Shown: positions 37,703-48,114, counted from the first letter of the stretch. The stretch: DNA of 64,000 bases from Intestinibacter bartlettii (GCA_025148965.1 CP102273.1:1-64000); one strand, 5' to 3'. Notes: generated by a model from the letters alone, not told the origin. Program-made: numbers and translations.

Positions 37703-37842
37703 AAGAATTTTGTATTTTAATTATATTTATCATTTTATTTTTTGTATAATTCCCTAATTTCGATAAATTTTTAGGGACATTTTTTTACTTTCTCTTACTT
37801 TTTTAACATAATATTCAAGTTTTACTATATTTTTTCAAATAT

Positions 37843-37876
37843 AAAAAGGGAGAATAATTTTTTTATTATTCCCCCA
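37843..37876 (-). terminator. Terminator of prsA
   Basis: GGGAGAATAA (37848-37857) pairs with TTATTATTCCCCC (37863-37875) and is followed on the minus strand by TTTTTATA, 25 nt below the prsA stop. Confidence 0.8.
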
Positions 37877-37900
37877 GTTTTATTTAAATTTTAACTGTTT

Positions 37901-38947
37901 CTATTTATATGAAACTGATTTTAATTCTTTTTCATTTACATCTATTTTAGCATCGTCAAATAATTTTTGTACTTGCTCACTATATTTATTACTTAAAACT
38001 GCAGTTTTAACACTATTTTTTACAGCATCAAAAGTGTCTGCCTTATCTGTAACTTTAATTATATGATATCCATAACTAGTCTCTACTATGTCAGAAATAT
38101 CACCTTTATTTAATTTAAATGCTGCTTTACTAAATTCTTCTACCATTTGTGGATATGTGAAAGCTCCTAATTCTCCACCATTTTCAGCATTGCTAGTGTC
38201 TTCTGAGTATTTTTTAGCTAATTTAGCAAAGTCTTCTCCATTTTTAGCCTTTTGAAGAACTTCTTCTGCCTTTTTCTTAGCTTCTGCTTTTTTCTTAGCT
38301 GAAAGTTCTTTTCCATCACTATCTTTAGTTGATATTAGTATATGAGAAGCTGTTACAGTATTATAAGCTTGTTTATTTGACTCATATTCTTTCTTTAATG
38401 TAGCATCATCTACTTTTGTATGTTTATTAAAATATTCTTGGTAAGCTGAATTGGCTAATTCTCTAGTAAATATATAAGTTAAGAATTTATCTGTTATACC
38501 AGCTTTTTTCGCTTGTTCTTTAGTTGTTTCGTTACTATTTATACTTTTATTGAAATCATCAACTTGTTCTTGAATCTCTTTATCAGTTGGTTCAACTTTA
38601 ACTTCTTTTGCTTTTTGATAAATCACTTCTGATTGTTCCATTGCTTGAAGTACTTGTGATTTAAAATTATCCCAATAAGTTGTTTTTTCCGATGATTTTG
38701 ACTTATCTGATGTTCCAGATGAATCTGAATTACTAGAAGTAGTTTGGTCTTGCATTTCCGTTTCCCAAGTTGAAGATGTAAATCCATAACTTGACTCATA
38801 TCCTAATCTTGTCCAATTTGTGTATATTTTATAATACTCTAATGGAATTCCTTCTCCATTAACTGTTGCTACAGAATTATTAGATGAGCACCCAATCATG
38901 CTTATTCCTAAAACCATAGCTAGCACTAATGCAACTATTTTTTTCAT
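37901..38947 (-). CDS. prsA: PrsA-type foldase lipoprotein (parvulin peptidyl-prolyl isomerase)
   Basis: 348-aa extracytoplasmic chaperone that helps secreted proteins fold at the membrane/wall interface. The lipoprotein signal ends at the lipobox MIGC (Cys about 20). A Ser/Thr-rich low-complexity stretch (about 60-85) precedes the SurA-like helical region. The PpiC parvulin domain (about 195-310) has ASHILISTKDSDGKE, GGELGAFTYPQMV and SYGYHIIKVTDK. I start at ATG 38945-38947 behind GAGGTG, rather than an upstream in-frame GTG. It follows mfd by 18 bp. Confidence 0.93.
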   Translation of the reverse strand: MKKIVALVLAMVLGISMIGCSSNNSVATVNGEGIPLEYYKIYTNWTRLGYESSYGFTSSTWETEMQDQTTSSNSDSSGTSDKSKSSEKTTYWDNFKSQVLQAMEQSEVIYQKAKEVKVEPTDKEIQEQVDDFNKSINSNETTKEQAKKAGITDKFLTYIFTRELANSAYQEYFNKHTKVDDATLKKEYESNKQAYNTVTASHILISTKDSDGKELSAKKKAEAKKKAEEVLQKAKNGEDFAKLAKKYSEDTSNAENGGELGAFTYPQMVEEFSKAAFKLNKGDISDIVETSYGYHIIKVTDKADTFDAVKNSVKTAVLSNKYSEQVQKLFDDAKIDVNEKELKSVSYK

Positions 38948-38965
38948 ACCCTGCACCTCTTTTTC

Positions 38966-41900
38966 TTATTTTTTGTTTAGGTCACACATTTTTTCTAGTA
39001 AATCTACTAACTCATTTACTATCTTGTAACCTATCTTTTCTTTAGTTTTGTATCTTGTTAAAGGTACTAAACTAATTTCATTTTTGTTTTGAGTGACTTT
39101 TTCTATCTTCAGCTTTTTACACATAGATTTAATATATGCTATTGAAAGTAAAGTTTGGACAGATCTTGGCACATCAGAAAATCTATCTATTAATTCTTCT
39201 GTGACTTCTTTCATATCATCCTTATTTTCTATAGATGCTATTTTCTTATACATCTCAATTTTATCAAGTTCTTCTGGTATATAAGAATTTGGAATATATG
39301 CATTAACAGCTAAATTAATTTCTACATCGATTTCTTCTTCGATATCTTCGCCTTTAACTTTCTTTATAGCTTCATTTAACATTTTAACATATAAATCATA
39401 CCCTATAACAGCCATATGACCATGTTGCTGTGAACCTAATATATTACCTGCACCTCTTATTTCTAAGTCCCTCATAGCTATTTTAAACCCTGAACCAAAT
39501 TCTGTAAACTCCCTAATTGCTTTCAGTCTTTTTTCAGCTACTTCACTTAATACTTTGTCTTTTTCATACATTAAATATGCATAACCTTGTCTAGAGCTTC
39601 TTCCAACTCTACCTCTTAACTGATAAAGTTGAGCAAGCCCCATCTTATCTGCATCATATATAATCATTGTGTTTGCATTAGATATGTCCATTCCTGTTTC
39701 AACTATTGTTGTACAAACTAAAACATCGTATTCTTTATTTAAGAATCCTAATATAATATTTTCTAGAGTTTTAGAAGTCATTCTACCATGAGCAACAGCA
39801 ACTTTTGCCTCAGGTACTAATCGTTGAACCATACTTGCCATTTCTTCAATATGTTCCACTCGATTATAAACGAAGAAAACCTGACCTCCTCTTGCTATTT
39901 CTCTTTCAATTTCATCCTGAATAATACTTTCCTTTGCTTCTGCAACATAAGTTATTACTGGATGTCTTTCTTGTGGTGGTTCTTCTATAACACTCATATC
40001 CCTAATCCCACTCAGTGACATATGTAAAGTTCTTGGAATTGGGGTTGCTGATAAAGTTAATACATCTACTGTATTTTTTATTTTCTTAAGTGATTCTTTG
40101 TGCTTAACACCAAATCTCTGTTCCTCATCAATTACAACTAGACCTAAATTAGGTAGATTAATATCATCTGAGATTATTCTGTGTGTACCGATAAGAATAT
40201 CAACTAAACCTTTTCTAGCGTCATTGATTATTTCTCTTTGTTGTTTAGCAGTTTTAAATCTGCTTAAAACTTCTACCCTAATAGGATAATTTGCAAATCT
40301 TTGCTTAAATGTATTGTAATGTTGTTGTGCTAATATAGTTGTTGGAACTAGTATTGCTACTTGTTTTTGATCCATACAAGCCTTAAATGCAGCCCTTATA
40401 GCAACTTCTGTTTTACCATATCCAACGTCACCACATATAAGCCTATCCATTACCTTGGAAGATTCCATATCCTTTTTAGTTTCTTTGATTGCTTTTAGCT
40501 GGTCTTCAGTTTCTTCATACGGAAACATAGATTCAAATTCTTTTTGCCAAACAGTATCTTTAGAGAATTTATACCCTTTGATTTGCTCTCTTTTTGCATA
40601 AAGTTCAACTAAGTCCTTTGTCATATCCTCTATTTCTCGTTTAACTTTGGCCTTTGCTTTAGTCCATTCATTTGTTCCAAGTTTATTTAACTTCACCTTT
40701 TCGGCATCTGAACCTATATATTTTTGTACCTTATCCATTTGGTCTATAGGTACATATAAATTGTCTCCACCTTGGTAAATTATTTTTAAGTAGTCCTTCT
40801 TAATACCATTTACTGAAATTTGTTCAATGCCAGTATATCTACCTATACCGCTATTTTCGTGAACTACATAATCTCCTATTTTCAAATCTAAGAATGACTC
40901 AATTTTTTTGCCATCCTTATTCTTTTTATTCTTAGTTTTTTTAGAAACTCTCTTATTTACACCGATTATCTCAGTATCAGTTATAACCTGGAATTTTATA
41001 GATTTATATTCAAAACCTTTACTTATATTAGCTGGTACAATAATTATTTGCGAAGATTTAATTTCTGTATTACGACTCTTTGATATACCAACTTCTAAAC
41101 CTAAATCAAGTAAATCTTTTTGTAATTTTTTGCATCTATCCGATGAGTTTACAGCTAATATTATTTTATATCCATTGTATTTAAATCTATTTAAATCTTC
41201 TACCAATGTATCTAATTTTGAATTATATGCAGGTATTTCTCTCGAATTAAAATCGATTACATTATTAACTGAAAATCCGTTTATTGGCTTTGCTAATAGC
41301 GAATTTATAATTAATTTTTTATCTTCTAATATATAAGGTAATTCTTCATATGAGTAAATTAAATTACCTTGGTTTTTAATTGCTAAACCTCTCTCAAGAT
41401 TTAAATTATAATTATCTTTAAATTCGTTTAAGTAGTTTTCACATCTTTCCTTAAGTCTAGAAATATCACTCATAACCACTATTCCGTTATCAGGTAAATA
41501 ACTAAATATACTTTTATTTTGGTCATCATAAAGATAATCTATATAATTTTCTACACCTTGGAAGTAAGTTCTATCAGATATATTTTCTATATTTTTCAAA
41601 ACATCATCATCAGTATATTTATTTGTTTCTTCTTTTATTTTTTCAACAGCTGATGTAGTATCCTCTGGATAAATAAATTCACGAGACGGTGTTATTACTA
41701 CTTTCTTAATTTTATCTATTGATTTTTGTGAGAAAACATCAAAAGTACGTATAGAATCTATTTCATCATCAAATAATTCTATACGGATAGGGTTTGTATA
41801 TTCTAGAGAATATACATCTATTATTCCACCTCTAATACTAAATTGACCTAATCCTTCTATTCTAGACACTCTTTCATACCCTAGTCTGACTAAGTTTTGG

Positions 41901-42361
41901 CTCAATTCCTCTAAATTAATAATATCTCCAATTTTATAAGTAAATATATTATCTAATAATACCTTTTTAGGTATATATTTTCTTAGTATTGCATCAACTG
42001 ACGTAACTACTATAGTTTTTTGCTTTTTAGCTAATTTTAATAAAACCCTTAGTTTTTTCGCCTCTTCACTTCTGTCTTTTGCATCTAGGTGATAAAAATA
42101 AATTTCATCAGTACCTAGATATTCCACCTTATCCTTAGTATAAAAACGAAGTTCATTGTAGACCTTCTTTGCCTCCAAATCACTATTTGCAATAAACAAA
42201 GTCGGTCTAGCCAATTCTTTAAATATAGAATAAGTTATATGTGGTTTTTGCATATCTAAAAGGCCATTTAATTGTAAGGCTCCTTTTCTTTCGCATATCG
42301 AATTTATAATTTCCTTATACTCATTTGAGTTTTTCAAAGGGTATACAAAAACATCCTCCAT
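38966..42361 (-). CDS. mfd: Transcription-repair coupling factor
   Basis: 1131-aa DNA translocase that removes RNA polymerase stalled at lesions and recruits UvrA. Layout: UvrB-like N-terminal region (about 1-330), RNAP-interaction domain near 480-560 (KIGDYVVHENSGIGRYTG), helicase with Walker A ICGDVGYGKTEVA and DEEQRFG box (about 630-950; RGRVGRSSRQGYAYL is motif VI), and a C-terminal TRCF domain. Length is normal. Start ATG follows AAGGAGGGGCTAT. Gene order pth-mfd-prsA-spoVT follows Firmicute convention. Confidence 0.98.
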   Translation of the reverse strand: MEDVFVYPLKNSNEYKEIINSICERKGALQLNGLLDMQKPHITYSIFKELARPTLFIANSDLEAKKVYNELRFYTKDKVEYLGTDEIYFYHLDAKDRSEEAKKLRVLLKLAKKQKTIVVTSVDAILRKYIPKKVLLDNIFTYKIGDIINLEELSQNLVRLGYERVSRIEGLGQFSIRGGIIDVYSLEYTNPIRIELFDDEIDSIRTFDVFSQKSIDKIKKVVITPSREFIYPEDTTSAVEKIKEETNKYTDDDVLKNIENISDRTYFQGVENYIDYLYDDQNKSIFSYLPDNGIVVMSDISRLKERCENYLNEFKDNYNLNLERGLAIKNQGNLIYSYEELPYILEDKKLIINSLLAKPINGFSVNNVIDFNSREIPAYNSKLDTLVEDLNRFKYNGYKIILAVNSSDRCKKLQKDLLDLGLEVGISKSRNTEIKSSQIIIVPANISKGFEYKSIKFQVITDTEIIGVNKRVSKKTKNKKNKDGKKIESFLDLKIGDYVVHENSGIGRYTGIEQISVNGIKKDYLKIIYQGGDNLYVPIDQMDKVQKYIGSDAEKVKLNKLGTNEWTKAKAKVKREIEDMTKDLVELYAKREQIKGYKFSKDTVWQKEFESMFPYEETEDQLKAIKETKKDMESSKVMDRLICGDVGYGKTEVAIRAAFKACMDQKQVAILVPTTILAQQHYNTFKQRFANYPIRVEVLSRFKTAKQQREIINDARKGLVDILIGTHRIISDDINLPNLGLVVIDEEQRFGVKHKESLKKIKNTVDVLTLSATPIPRTLHMSLSGIRDMSVIEEPPQERHPVITYVAEAKESIIQDEIEREIARGGQVFFVYNRVEHIEEMASMVQRLVPEAKVAVAHGRMTSKTLENIILGFLNKEYDVLVCTTIVETGMDISNANTMIIYDADKMGLAQLYQLRGRVGRSSRQGYAYLMYEKDKVLSEVAEKRLKAIREFTEFGSGFKIAMRDLEIRGAGNILGSQQHGHMAVIGYDLYVKMLNEAIKKVKGEDIEEEIDVEINLAVNAYIPNSYIPEELDKIEMYKKIASIENKDDMKEVTEELIDRFSDVPRSVQTLLSIAYIKSMCKKLKIEKVTQNKNEISLVPLTRYKTKEKIGYKIVNELVDLLEKMCDLNKK

Positions 42362-42372
42362 ATAGCCCCTCC

Positions 42373-42936
42373 TTATTTCATATTATATCTATTCATTGCT
42401 AAATCTAAATCATTTCTTATAGCACAATCTACTGCTGCTACAGAATTTTCAAAACTTTCTTGTAAACTTTTTTCATCTTCTTTTGAGAATCTAGATAAAA
42501 CAAAATCTGCTAAATCTTGACCATTTTTAGGTTTTGATATTCCAACTCTAACTCTTGGGAATTCGTTAGAACCTAGGCATTTTATTATAGATCTCATACC
42601 ATTATGAGTTCCACCACTACCTTTTTTTCTAATTCTAATTTTGCCAACATCTAAATCAATGTCATCATATATTACTATTAAGTTTTCTAAATCAATATTA
42701 TAGTAGTTACATATATCTGCTACTGATTCTCCACTTAAGTTCATATAAGTCATAGGTTTAACTAAAATTACTTTTTCAGTTCCTACTCTACCTTCTCCTA
42801 TTAATGCTTTATGTTTTATTTTGCTTACGTCTATTGAATATTCCTTTGCTAAAAGATCTATAACATTAAATCCAACATTATGTCTTGTTTTTTCGTATTT
42901 GTCTCCTGGATTTCCTAATCCCACTATTATATACAA
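42373..42936 (-). CDS. pth: Peptidyl-tRNA hydrolase
   Basis: 187-aa enzyme that releases tRNA from peptidyl-tRNAs dropped by ribosomes. The catalytic histidine is in [20 protein letters not shown] (His about 20), followed by [26 protein letters not shown] and [12 protein letters not shown]. Start ATG follows AAGGAGGCGAATATTTTGT. It is 11 bp upstream of mfd, so the two are probably co-transcribed. Confidence 0.97.
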   Translation of the reverse strand: MYIIVGLGNPGDKYEKTRHNVGFNVIDLLAKEYSIDVSKIKHKALIGEGRVGTEKVILVKPMTYMNLSGESVADICNYYNIDLENLIVIYDDIDLDVGKIRIRKKGSGGTHNGMRSIIKCLGSNEFPRVRVGISKPKNGQDLADFVLSRFSKEDEKSLQESFENSVAAVDCAIRNDLDLAMNRYNMK

Positions 42937-42950
42937 AATATTCGCCTCCT

Positions 42951-43643
42951 TTATAAATTGTTAGTTATCATTTCAAAATAGATTTTTATTATATCACATT
43001 GTGTTAGCATAATTAAAATAGTCGCCAAAGAAATAAATGGTGTAAAAGGTACCCTAACCTTCAAATCTATTTTCTTTTGCTTTAATATTATTAAAATTCC
43101 GAACAGAGAAGTTACAATAAAAGATAGTGCAAACACGTTAAGGCTATGTTTCGCTCCCAACACAAAGCAACATAACCCATAAAATCCTATATCTCCTTCT
43201 CCTAATGCACTTGTTATTTTACATATTAAAAAAGACAATAAAATACCTATTATTAAACCTTCAAAATGATTTAATAATTCTGCATAAGGAATTTTATTTA
43301 AAATAAATACTACACTCTGAATTATTATACCACTAACTACAGTTATATCGTACACAAAACTTGTACGAAAATCTATTACAGAAATTATAACTAGAAATGG
43401 GATTAATAAAAAATAACTTATCGAATCTATAGTTATCTCGTATTTATTATATATTAATACTGATATTATTATACTTGTCAAATACACTATTATATTATTA
43501 GATAAAGAAGGCTCTATTTCCTTGCATATTAAATATATTAATTTAGTTTCAACACAAGAAATTATAAAAAAAATAACAATTATTATTAAATAGTTCATAT
43601 TAATTTCAAGAATGGATTTTTGTTTTACTTTTAATTTTTTCAT
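42951..43643 (-). CDS. Prepilin peptidase (A24 family), catalytic domain only
   Basis: 230-aa polytopic aspartic protease of the type IV prepilin leader peptidase family. The two catalytic aspartates are visible: Asp91 in [11 protein letters not shown] and Asp151 in the GxGD motif ALGEGDIG. It lacks the N-terminal cysteine-zinc methyltransferase region of full PilD, as in TadV or archaeal-like forms. There are about seven helices. The start is uncertain: ATG 43643 has no clear ribosome-binding site and MNYLII, 15 codons later, is an alternative. It follows pilT by 16 nt. No pilin substrate is encoded in the window. Confidence 0.85.
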   Translation of the reverse strand: MKKLKVKQKSILEINMNYLIIIVIFFIISCVETKLIYLICKEIEPSLSNNIIVYLTSIIISVLIYNKYEITIDSISYFLLIPFLVIISVIDFRTSFVYDITVVSGIIIQSVVFILNKIPYAELLNHFEGLIIGILLSFLICKITSALGEGDIGFYGLCCFVLGAKHSLNVFALSFIVTSLFGILIILKQKKIDLKVRVPFTPFISLATILIMLTQCDIIKIYFEMITNNL

Positions 43644-43659
43644 TTAATTAACTGTCAAG

Positions 43660-44715
43660 TTAAATATATAAAATAGTTTTGATATATTGCAAATCATTAC
43701 ACTTGTTTATTAAATTTTCCTTAGATATTAATCCTTGTTTATAGAGTCTAGAAATGTCTTGGTCCATAGAAAACATATTCTGCTTTGATGAGGTTTGAAT
43801 TATATTTTGAATTTGATAAATTTTATTTTCTCTGATTAAGTTTCTTATTGCTGTGTTTGGTATCATAACTTCAGTCGCAACAACCCTAGCTTTTTCATCA
43901 ATAGTAGGTATTAGTTGTTGGGAGACTATTCCTGTACAAACTGTTGATAATTGACTTCTAATCTGTTGTTGTTTAGATGCTTCAAAGGAATCTATTATTC
44001 TATCAATAGTTTTTGCAGCACCTATAGTATGCATAGTCGAAAATACTAGATGACCCGTTTCAGCGGCTCTTAATGCTATTGATATAGTTTCAGCATCTCT
44101 CATTTCCCCAATTAAAATAACATCTGGGTCTTGTCTTAAACTCGCCCTTAATGCAGAGTTAAAATCAACAGAATCCCTTCCGATTTCGCGTTGATTAATA
44201 ATACTTTTCTTGTGATTATGTATATATTCAATAGGATCTTCTAAGGTTATTATATGACACTCCCTTGTTTCATTAATTAAATCAATTAAGCTAGCAAGAG
44301 TACTTGACTTTCCACTTCCAGTAGGACCAGTTATTAAAACAAGACCTTTCTGTTTATTAACAAACTCTTTTATAGCATTTGGCAATTTAAGTTCCTCAAA
44401 CTTCGGAATTTCATTTGGTATTATTCTTATAGCCATTGCATAGTTTCCTCTTTGTTTATATACATTTACCCTTATTCTGTGTTTATTAGGTAAAGAAACT
44501 GAAAAATCTGCTTCACCTTGTTCATCAATTTTGTGAATAATTTTTTCGTTTGTAATTTGACTTGCTAAGTTATACACATCATTATTAGTCAATAAATCTT
44601 GGGATAATTTCTGAAATTTGCCGTTTATCCTCGCAATTGGGGATAAGTTCACTGTAATATGCACATCAGATGCCTTTAACTCCACTGCTTTATTAAGTAA
44701 TTCAACTAAATCCAT
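43660..44715 (-). CDS. pilT: Type IV pilus retraction ATPase PilT
   Basis: 351-aa hexameric secretion-type ATPase. Walker A GPTGSGKSS (130-138), Asp box ITLEDPIEY, Walker B LIGEMRDAETI, His box TGHLVFSTMHT, and the PilT-specific C-terminal AIRNLIRE (289-296) that distinguishes retraction ATPases from PilB. Start ATG follows AAAGGAGAAAAAG. It precedes a prepilin peptidase gene. The rest of a pilus operon (PilB, PilC, PilM-O, pilins), which lies here in Clostridioides, is absent between pilT and prs. Confidence 0.95.
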   Translation of the reverse strand: MDLVELLNKAVELKASDVHITVNLSPIARINGKFQKLSQDLLTNNDVYNLASQITNEKIIHKIDEQGEADFSVSLPNKHRIRVNVYKQRGNYAMAIRIIPNEIPKFEELKLPNAIKEFVNKQKGLVLITGPTGSGKSSTLASLIDLINETRECHIITLEDPIEYIHNHKKSIINQREIGRDSVDFNSALRASLRQDPDVILIGEMRDAETISIALRAAETGHLVFSTMHTIGAAKTIDRIIDSFEASKQQQIRSQLSTVCTGIVSQQLIPTIDEKARVVATEVMIPNTAIRNLIRENKIYQIQNIIQTSSKQNMFSMDQDISRLYKQGLISKENLINKCNDLQYIKTILYI

Positions 44716-44911
44716 CTTTTTCTCCTTTTCTTTGATTTATATATTGTGGATAATCTTATTTTCATAATTATTTTTCATACTTATATTTATATTATTGTTA
44801 ATAATTTCTATTTATATACAATTACAAAATAAATATCCCCTTTAATTTTAAAATTTATTAACACACTAATAATTATTAATCACTTTAAAGTGAATCCAAT
44901 TTTCTGCATAA

Positions 44912-44953
44912 TAAAAGATATTGCCCAAACAATATTTATTTGAACAATATCTA
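44912..44953 (-). terminator. Terminator of glmU-prs
   Basis: On the minus strand AGATATTGTTCAAA pairs with TTTGGGCAATATCT (14 pairs including two G-U) and is followed by TTTTAT, about 30 nt below the prs stop. Confidence 0.8.
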
Positions 44954-44983
44954 TATTTAATAAATTCTTATATAATTTTCTTA

Positions 44984-45934
44984 TTAGAATAATACACTAA
45001 CAGATTCGTTATTGAATATTTTCTTGATTGCATCTGCAAATAAGTCTGCTACTGTTAATACTTCTATATTGTCTAATTTCTTTTCTTCTGGAAGTTTTAT
45101 AGTATCTAATACTATTAATTTAGTTATAGAAGATTCTTTTATTCTTTCTATAGCTGGTCCAGATAAAACGGCATGTGTACAACAAGCGTATATATCTTTA
45201 GCCCCGAATTTCTTTAATGCATTAGCAGCATTTGTTATTGTACCTGCAGTATCTATCATATCGTCAAGCATTATGATATTTCTACCTTCAACGTCTCCTA
45301 TTAGATTCATAACCTCTGAAACGTTAGCCTTTGGTCTTCTCTTATCGATTATTGCTAGTGGAACATCTCCATCTAATTGGTTAGCAAATTTTCTAGATCT
45401 TGTAACACTTCCTAAATCTGGTGAAACAACAGTTATGTCTTCTAATCCTAATTTATTGAAGTAATTAGCTAATAAGTTTTGTCCTAAAAGGTGGTCTACT
45501 GGTATATCGAAATATCCTTGTATTTGTGCAGCATGTAAGTCCATAGTTAAAACTCTGTCTGCTCCAGCTGCTGTTAATAAGTTTGCAACTAATTTTGCAG
45601 TAATTGGATCTCTTGATTTTGCTTTTCTGTCTTGTCTTGCATATCCATAGTAAGGAATAACTGCTGTTATTCTACCTGCAGACGCTCTTTTTAATGCGTC
45701 TATCATTATTAATAATTCCATTAAGTATTGGTTTACTGGATTATTTGTAGATTGAACTACGAAAACATCGCATCCTCTTACTGTTTCGTTGATGTTTACA
45801 GATATTTCTCCGTCACTGAATTTAGTAACTATACAATCTGAAAGTTTAACGCCTACTTTTTCAGCTATCTTAGCTGCTAATTCTTGGTTTGCATTACCAG
45901 TGATTATTTTAATCTCACTTCCGCTAGTATTCAT
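44984..45934 (-). CDS. prs: Ribose-phosphate pyrophosphokinase
   Basis: 316-aa PRPP synthetase, making the precursor of purines, pyrimidines, NAD and histidine. Motifs: [21 protein letters not shown] (ATP site), the Mg2+ motif [18 protein letters not shown], and the PRPP loop [14 protein letters not shown]. Start ATG follows GGGAGGATAATA. It is the second gene of a glmU-prs operon. Its product is used by upp, and by the nicotinate phosphoribosyltransferase at the right edge. Confidence 0.98.
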   Translation of the reverse strand: MNTSGSEIKIITGNANQELAAKIAEKVGVKLSDCIVTKFSDGEISVNINETVRGCDVFVVQSTNNPVNQYLMELLIMIDALKRASAGRITAVIPYYGYARQDRKAKSRDPITAKLVANLLTAAGADRVLTMDLHAAQIQGYFDIPVDHLLGQNLLANYFNKLGLEDITVVSPDLGSVTRSRKFANQLDGDVPLAIIDKRRPKANVSEVMNLIGDVEGRNIIMLDDMIDTAGTITNAANALKKFGAKDIYACCTHAVLSGPAIERIKESSITKLIVLDTIKLPEEKKLDNIEVLTVADLFADAIKKIFNNESVSVLF

Positions 45935-45997
45935 TATTATCCTCCCGAAAAATTTATATATTATATTTATTAGACATTTAGTCTATTAAAGGCAAAT

Positions 45998-47386
45998 TTA
46001 TTTATTATTTTCTTTTTTTGTGTCTCTTGCTTCTTTTTTAGCTACCCATCCCTCTTTAACAACTTGTCTTTGTCTCGCTATAGCTAATGCACCATCTGGA
46101 ACATCATCCGTTATAGTAGACCCTGTTGCTATATATCCTTTATGTTTAACATGTACTGGGGCAACTAAATTTGAGTTAGAACCTATAAAAGCTCCGTCCT
46201 CAACAACTGACCTAAATTTATTTTTACCATCGTAGTTTACAAATACTACTCCACATCCTATGTTAACATCTTTTCCTACATCTGCATCTCCTATGTAAGA
46301 TAAGTGTGATGCTTTTGAGTAATCTCCTATATTGGCATTTTTAACTTCTACGAAATCTCCTATTTTAACATGGTTTCCTACGTTACTATTTGGTCTTAAA
46401 TAAGCATAAGGACCAACAGTCGTATTTTCGCCAACAGCGCTATCTATTATAGTAGATATTTTTACTTCTGTAAAATTACCTATTTTAGAATTTGTTATAG
46501 AAGAATTCATTCCTATTATACATTCATCACCTATTTCAGTGTTACCTCTTAACATTACACCAGGTTCTATAATAGTATCCTTACCGATTTGTACATTTGC
46601 TTCTATATATGTATTTTCTGGATTGATTATTGTAACTCCATTATCCATATGTTTTTTATTTATTCTTTTTCTCATGATTGCTTCGGCTTGTGCTAACTGA
46701 ACCCTTGAATTCACACCCATAAGTTCTTCTATAGTAGCTCCTACAAAAACTCCTACTTTAGAACCTTTGTCTTTTATTATTTTCATAGTATCAGTTAAAT
46801 AATACTCTCCTTGAGCATTGTTGTTATCTAATAGGTCTAATGCTTCTTTTAGTTTATCACCTTTGAAACAATATATTCCTGAATTGATTTCATTGACAGC
46901 TAACTCTTCTTCATTAGCATCTTTTTGTTCTACTATTTTTTCAAAGTTACCTTCTGAATCTCTTATAACTCTTCCATATCCAGTTGGGTCTTCAACTTTA
47001 GTTGTTAATACTGTTGCCATATATTCATTTTCTAAATGATAAGCAAATAGTTTTTCTAGAGTTTCCTTTTCTATTAAAGGAGTATCTCCACATAGTACAA
47101 CTATAGTATCTTCATCATTAATAGTCTCTTTAGCCATTTTAACAGCATGTCCTGTTCCTAATTGCTCAGTTTGCATTACCACAATACTTTTTTCTGGTAT
47201 TACATTTTTTACAGTTTCTGAACCATGTCCTAATATAACCACGACATCATTTACTCCTGCTTTATTTGAAATATCAATTACGTGATTTACCATTTCTTTT
47301 CCACATACTTTGTGCACAACTTTCGGGCTTTTAGATTTCATTCTTGTCCCTTTTCCTGCAGCAAGTATTATTGCTTTAAAGTTCAT
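45998..47386 (-). CDS. glmU: Bifunctional GlmU: N-acetylglucosamine-1-P uridyltransferase / glucosamine-1-P acetyltransferase
   Basis: 462-aa enzyme making UDP-GlcNAc for peptidoglycan. The N-terminal uridyltransferase domain (about 1-230) has LAAGKGTRMKS, the conserved lysine in SPKVVHKVCGK, and VVLCGDTPLIE. The C-terminal left-handed beta-helix (about 250-450) is built from hexapeptide repeats (IGKDTIIEPGVML, VGNHVKIGDFVEVKN) and holds the acetyltransferase site. Start ATG follows GAGTGAAGAG. Order glmU-prs is conserved. Confidence 0.97.
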   Translation of the reverse strand: MNFKAIILAAGKGTRMKSKSPKVVHKVCGKEMVNHVIDISNKAGVNDVVVILGHGSETVKNVIPEKSIVVMQTEQLGTGHAVKMAKETINDEDTIVVLCGDTPLIEKETLEKLFAYHLENEYMATVLTTKVEDPTGYGRVIRDSEGNFEKIVEQKDANEEELAVNEINSGIYCFKGDKLKEALDLLDNNNAQGEYYLTDTMKIIKDKGSKVGVFVGATIEELMGVNSRVQLAQAEAIMRKRINKKHMDNGVTIINPENTYIEANVQIGKDTIIEPGVMLRGNTEIGDECIIGMNSSITNSKIGNFTEVKISTIIDSAVGENTTVGPYAYLRPNSNVGNHVKIGDFVEVKNANIGDYSKASHLSYIGDADVGKDVNIGCGVVFVNYDGKNKFRSVVEDGAFIGSNSNLVAPVHVKHKGYIATGSTITDDVPDGALAIARQRQVVKEGWVAKKEARDTKKENNK

Positions 47387-47446
47387 CTCTTCACTCCATT
47401 CATATAAATATTTTCTGTAAATTAATTAATTATTTACATACAATAT

Positions 47447-47475
47447 TATATACTTTTGTCCAATTTTTTTCTCAA
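47447..47475 (-). promoter_or_regulatory. Candidate promoter of glmU-prs
   Basis: Minus strand TTGAGA (47470-47475), 17-nt spacer, then TATATA (47447-47452), about 60 nt upstream of the glmU ATG. The remainder of the 303-bp gap up to the spoVG terminator holds only AT-rich DNA. Confidence 0.45.
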
Positions 47476-47632
47476 TAAAGTTGAATTTTTTCAAAAAACT
47501 TCTAAAAAATATTATAGTATGCTAAATAATTTTTATCGATACATATTAATTATTCGTATTTGTCACTAATAATATAACATTTTTTATTAAAAATTGCTAG
47601 TTTTTTCGCTCTAATTATAAATTAGTGTAAAT

Positions 47633-47665
47633 AAAAAACCGAATCTATTTGATTCGGTTTTCAAT
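47633..47665 (-). terminator. Terminator of spoVG
   Basis: A perfect 11-bp stem (AAAACCGAATC at 47635-47645, complement at 47651-47661) with a 5-nt loop is followed on the minus strand by a T-run, 24 nt below the spoVG stop. Confidence 0.85.
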
Positions 47666-47689
47666 ATATTATAATTTTAAATTATAAAC

Positions 47690-47968
47690 TTATTCAGCAG
47701 CAACTTCTAATTGAGCTAAAGCTTCATGGTATGCTTTTAAAACTGCATCTTCTAAAACTTGTCTCATTTCTGCGTTTATTGGATGAGCTATATCTCTGAA
47801 GTTACCTTCTCCAACTTTTCTGCTTGGCATAGCAATGAATAGTCCATTATGTCCTTCTATTACTTTTATGTCATGAACAACAAATAAGTTATCAAAAGTA
47901 ATAGAAACTATACATTTCATTTTTCCTTCGTTTGTTATTTTTCTTACTCTTACGTCAGTTATATTCAT
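47690..47968 (-). CDS. spoVG: SpoVG family regulator
   Basis: 92-aa nucleic-acid-binding regulator affecting septation in sporulation and, in other Firmicutes, many mRNA targets. Conserved blocks: [40 protein letters not shown] and [14 protein letters not shown]. Start ATG follows GGGGGATATTTAGA. A near-perfect sigma-H promoter lies upstream (48029-48057), matching the classical regulation of this gene in Bacillus. The unit is monocistronic. Confidence 0.97.
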   Translation of the reverse strand: MNITDVRVRKITNEGKMKCIVSITFDNLFVVHDIKVIEGHNGLFIAMPSRKVGEGNFRDIAHPINAEMRQVLEDAVLKAYHEALAQLEVAAE

Positions 47969-48028
47969 TCTAAATATCCCCCTTTATGATTTTGACAAAA
48001 TATTACTTATTATAAACTGTATTCTAAT

Positions 48029-48057
48029 TAATTCTATAAATAAAAGGGATATCCTTC
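48029..48057 (-). promoter_or_regulatory. Sigma-H promoter of spoVG
   Basis: On the minus strand GAAGGATAT (48049-48057) matches the sigma-H -35 consensus RNAGGAWWW at every position, and ATAGAATTA (48029-48037) matches the -10 consensus RNNGAATWW, with an 11-nt spacer. It lies about 60 nt upstream of the ATG. Confidence 0.85.
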
Positions 48058-48114
48058 TTTTTTTTGTATTTTAATTAAAATTTTCTAACTATTTTATTAT
48101 TTGTCATAATCAGA

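Noticed and set aside
40908-41336. 142-codon plus-strand frame within mfd
   Set aside because: Shadow of a conserved coding region; no translation signal.
44745-44753. Single DnaA-box consensus (TGTGGATAA) upstream of pilT
   Set aside because: One isolated 9-mer with no partner; expected by chance.
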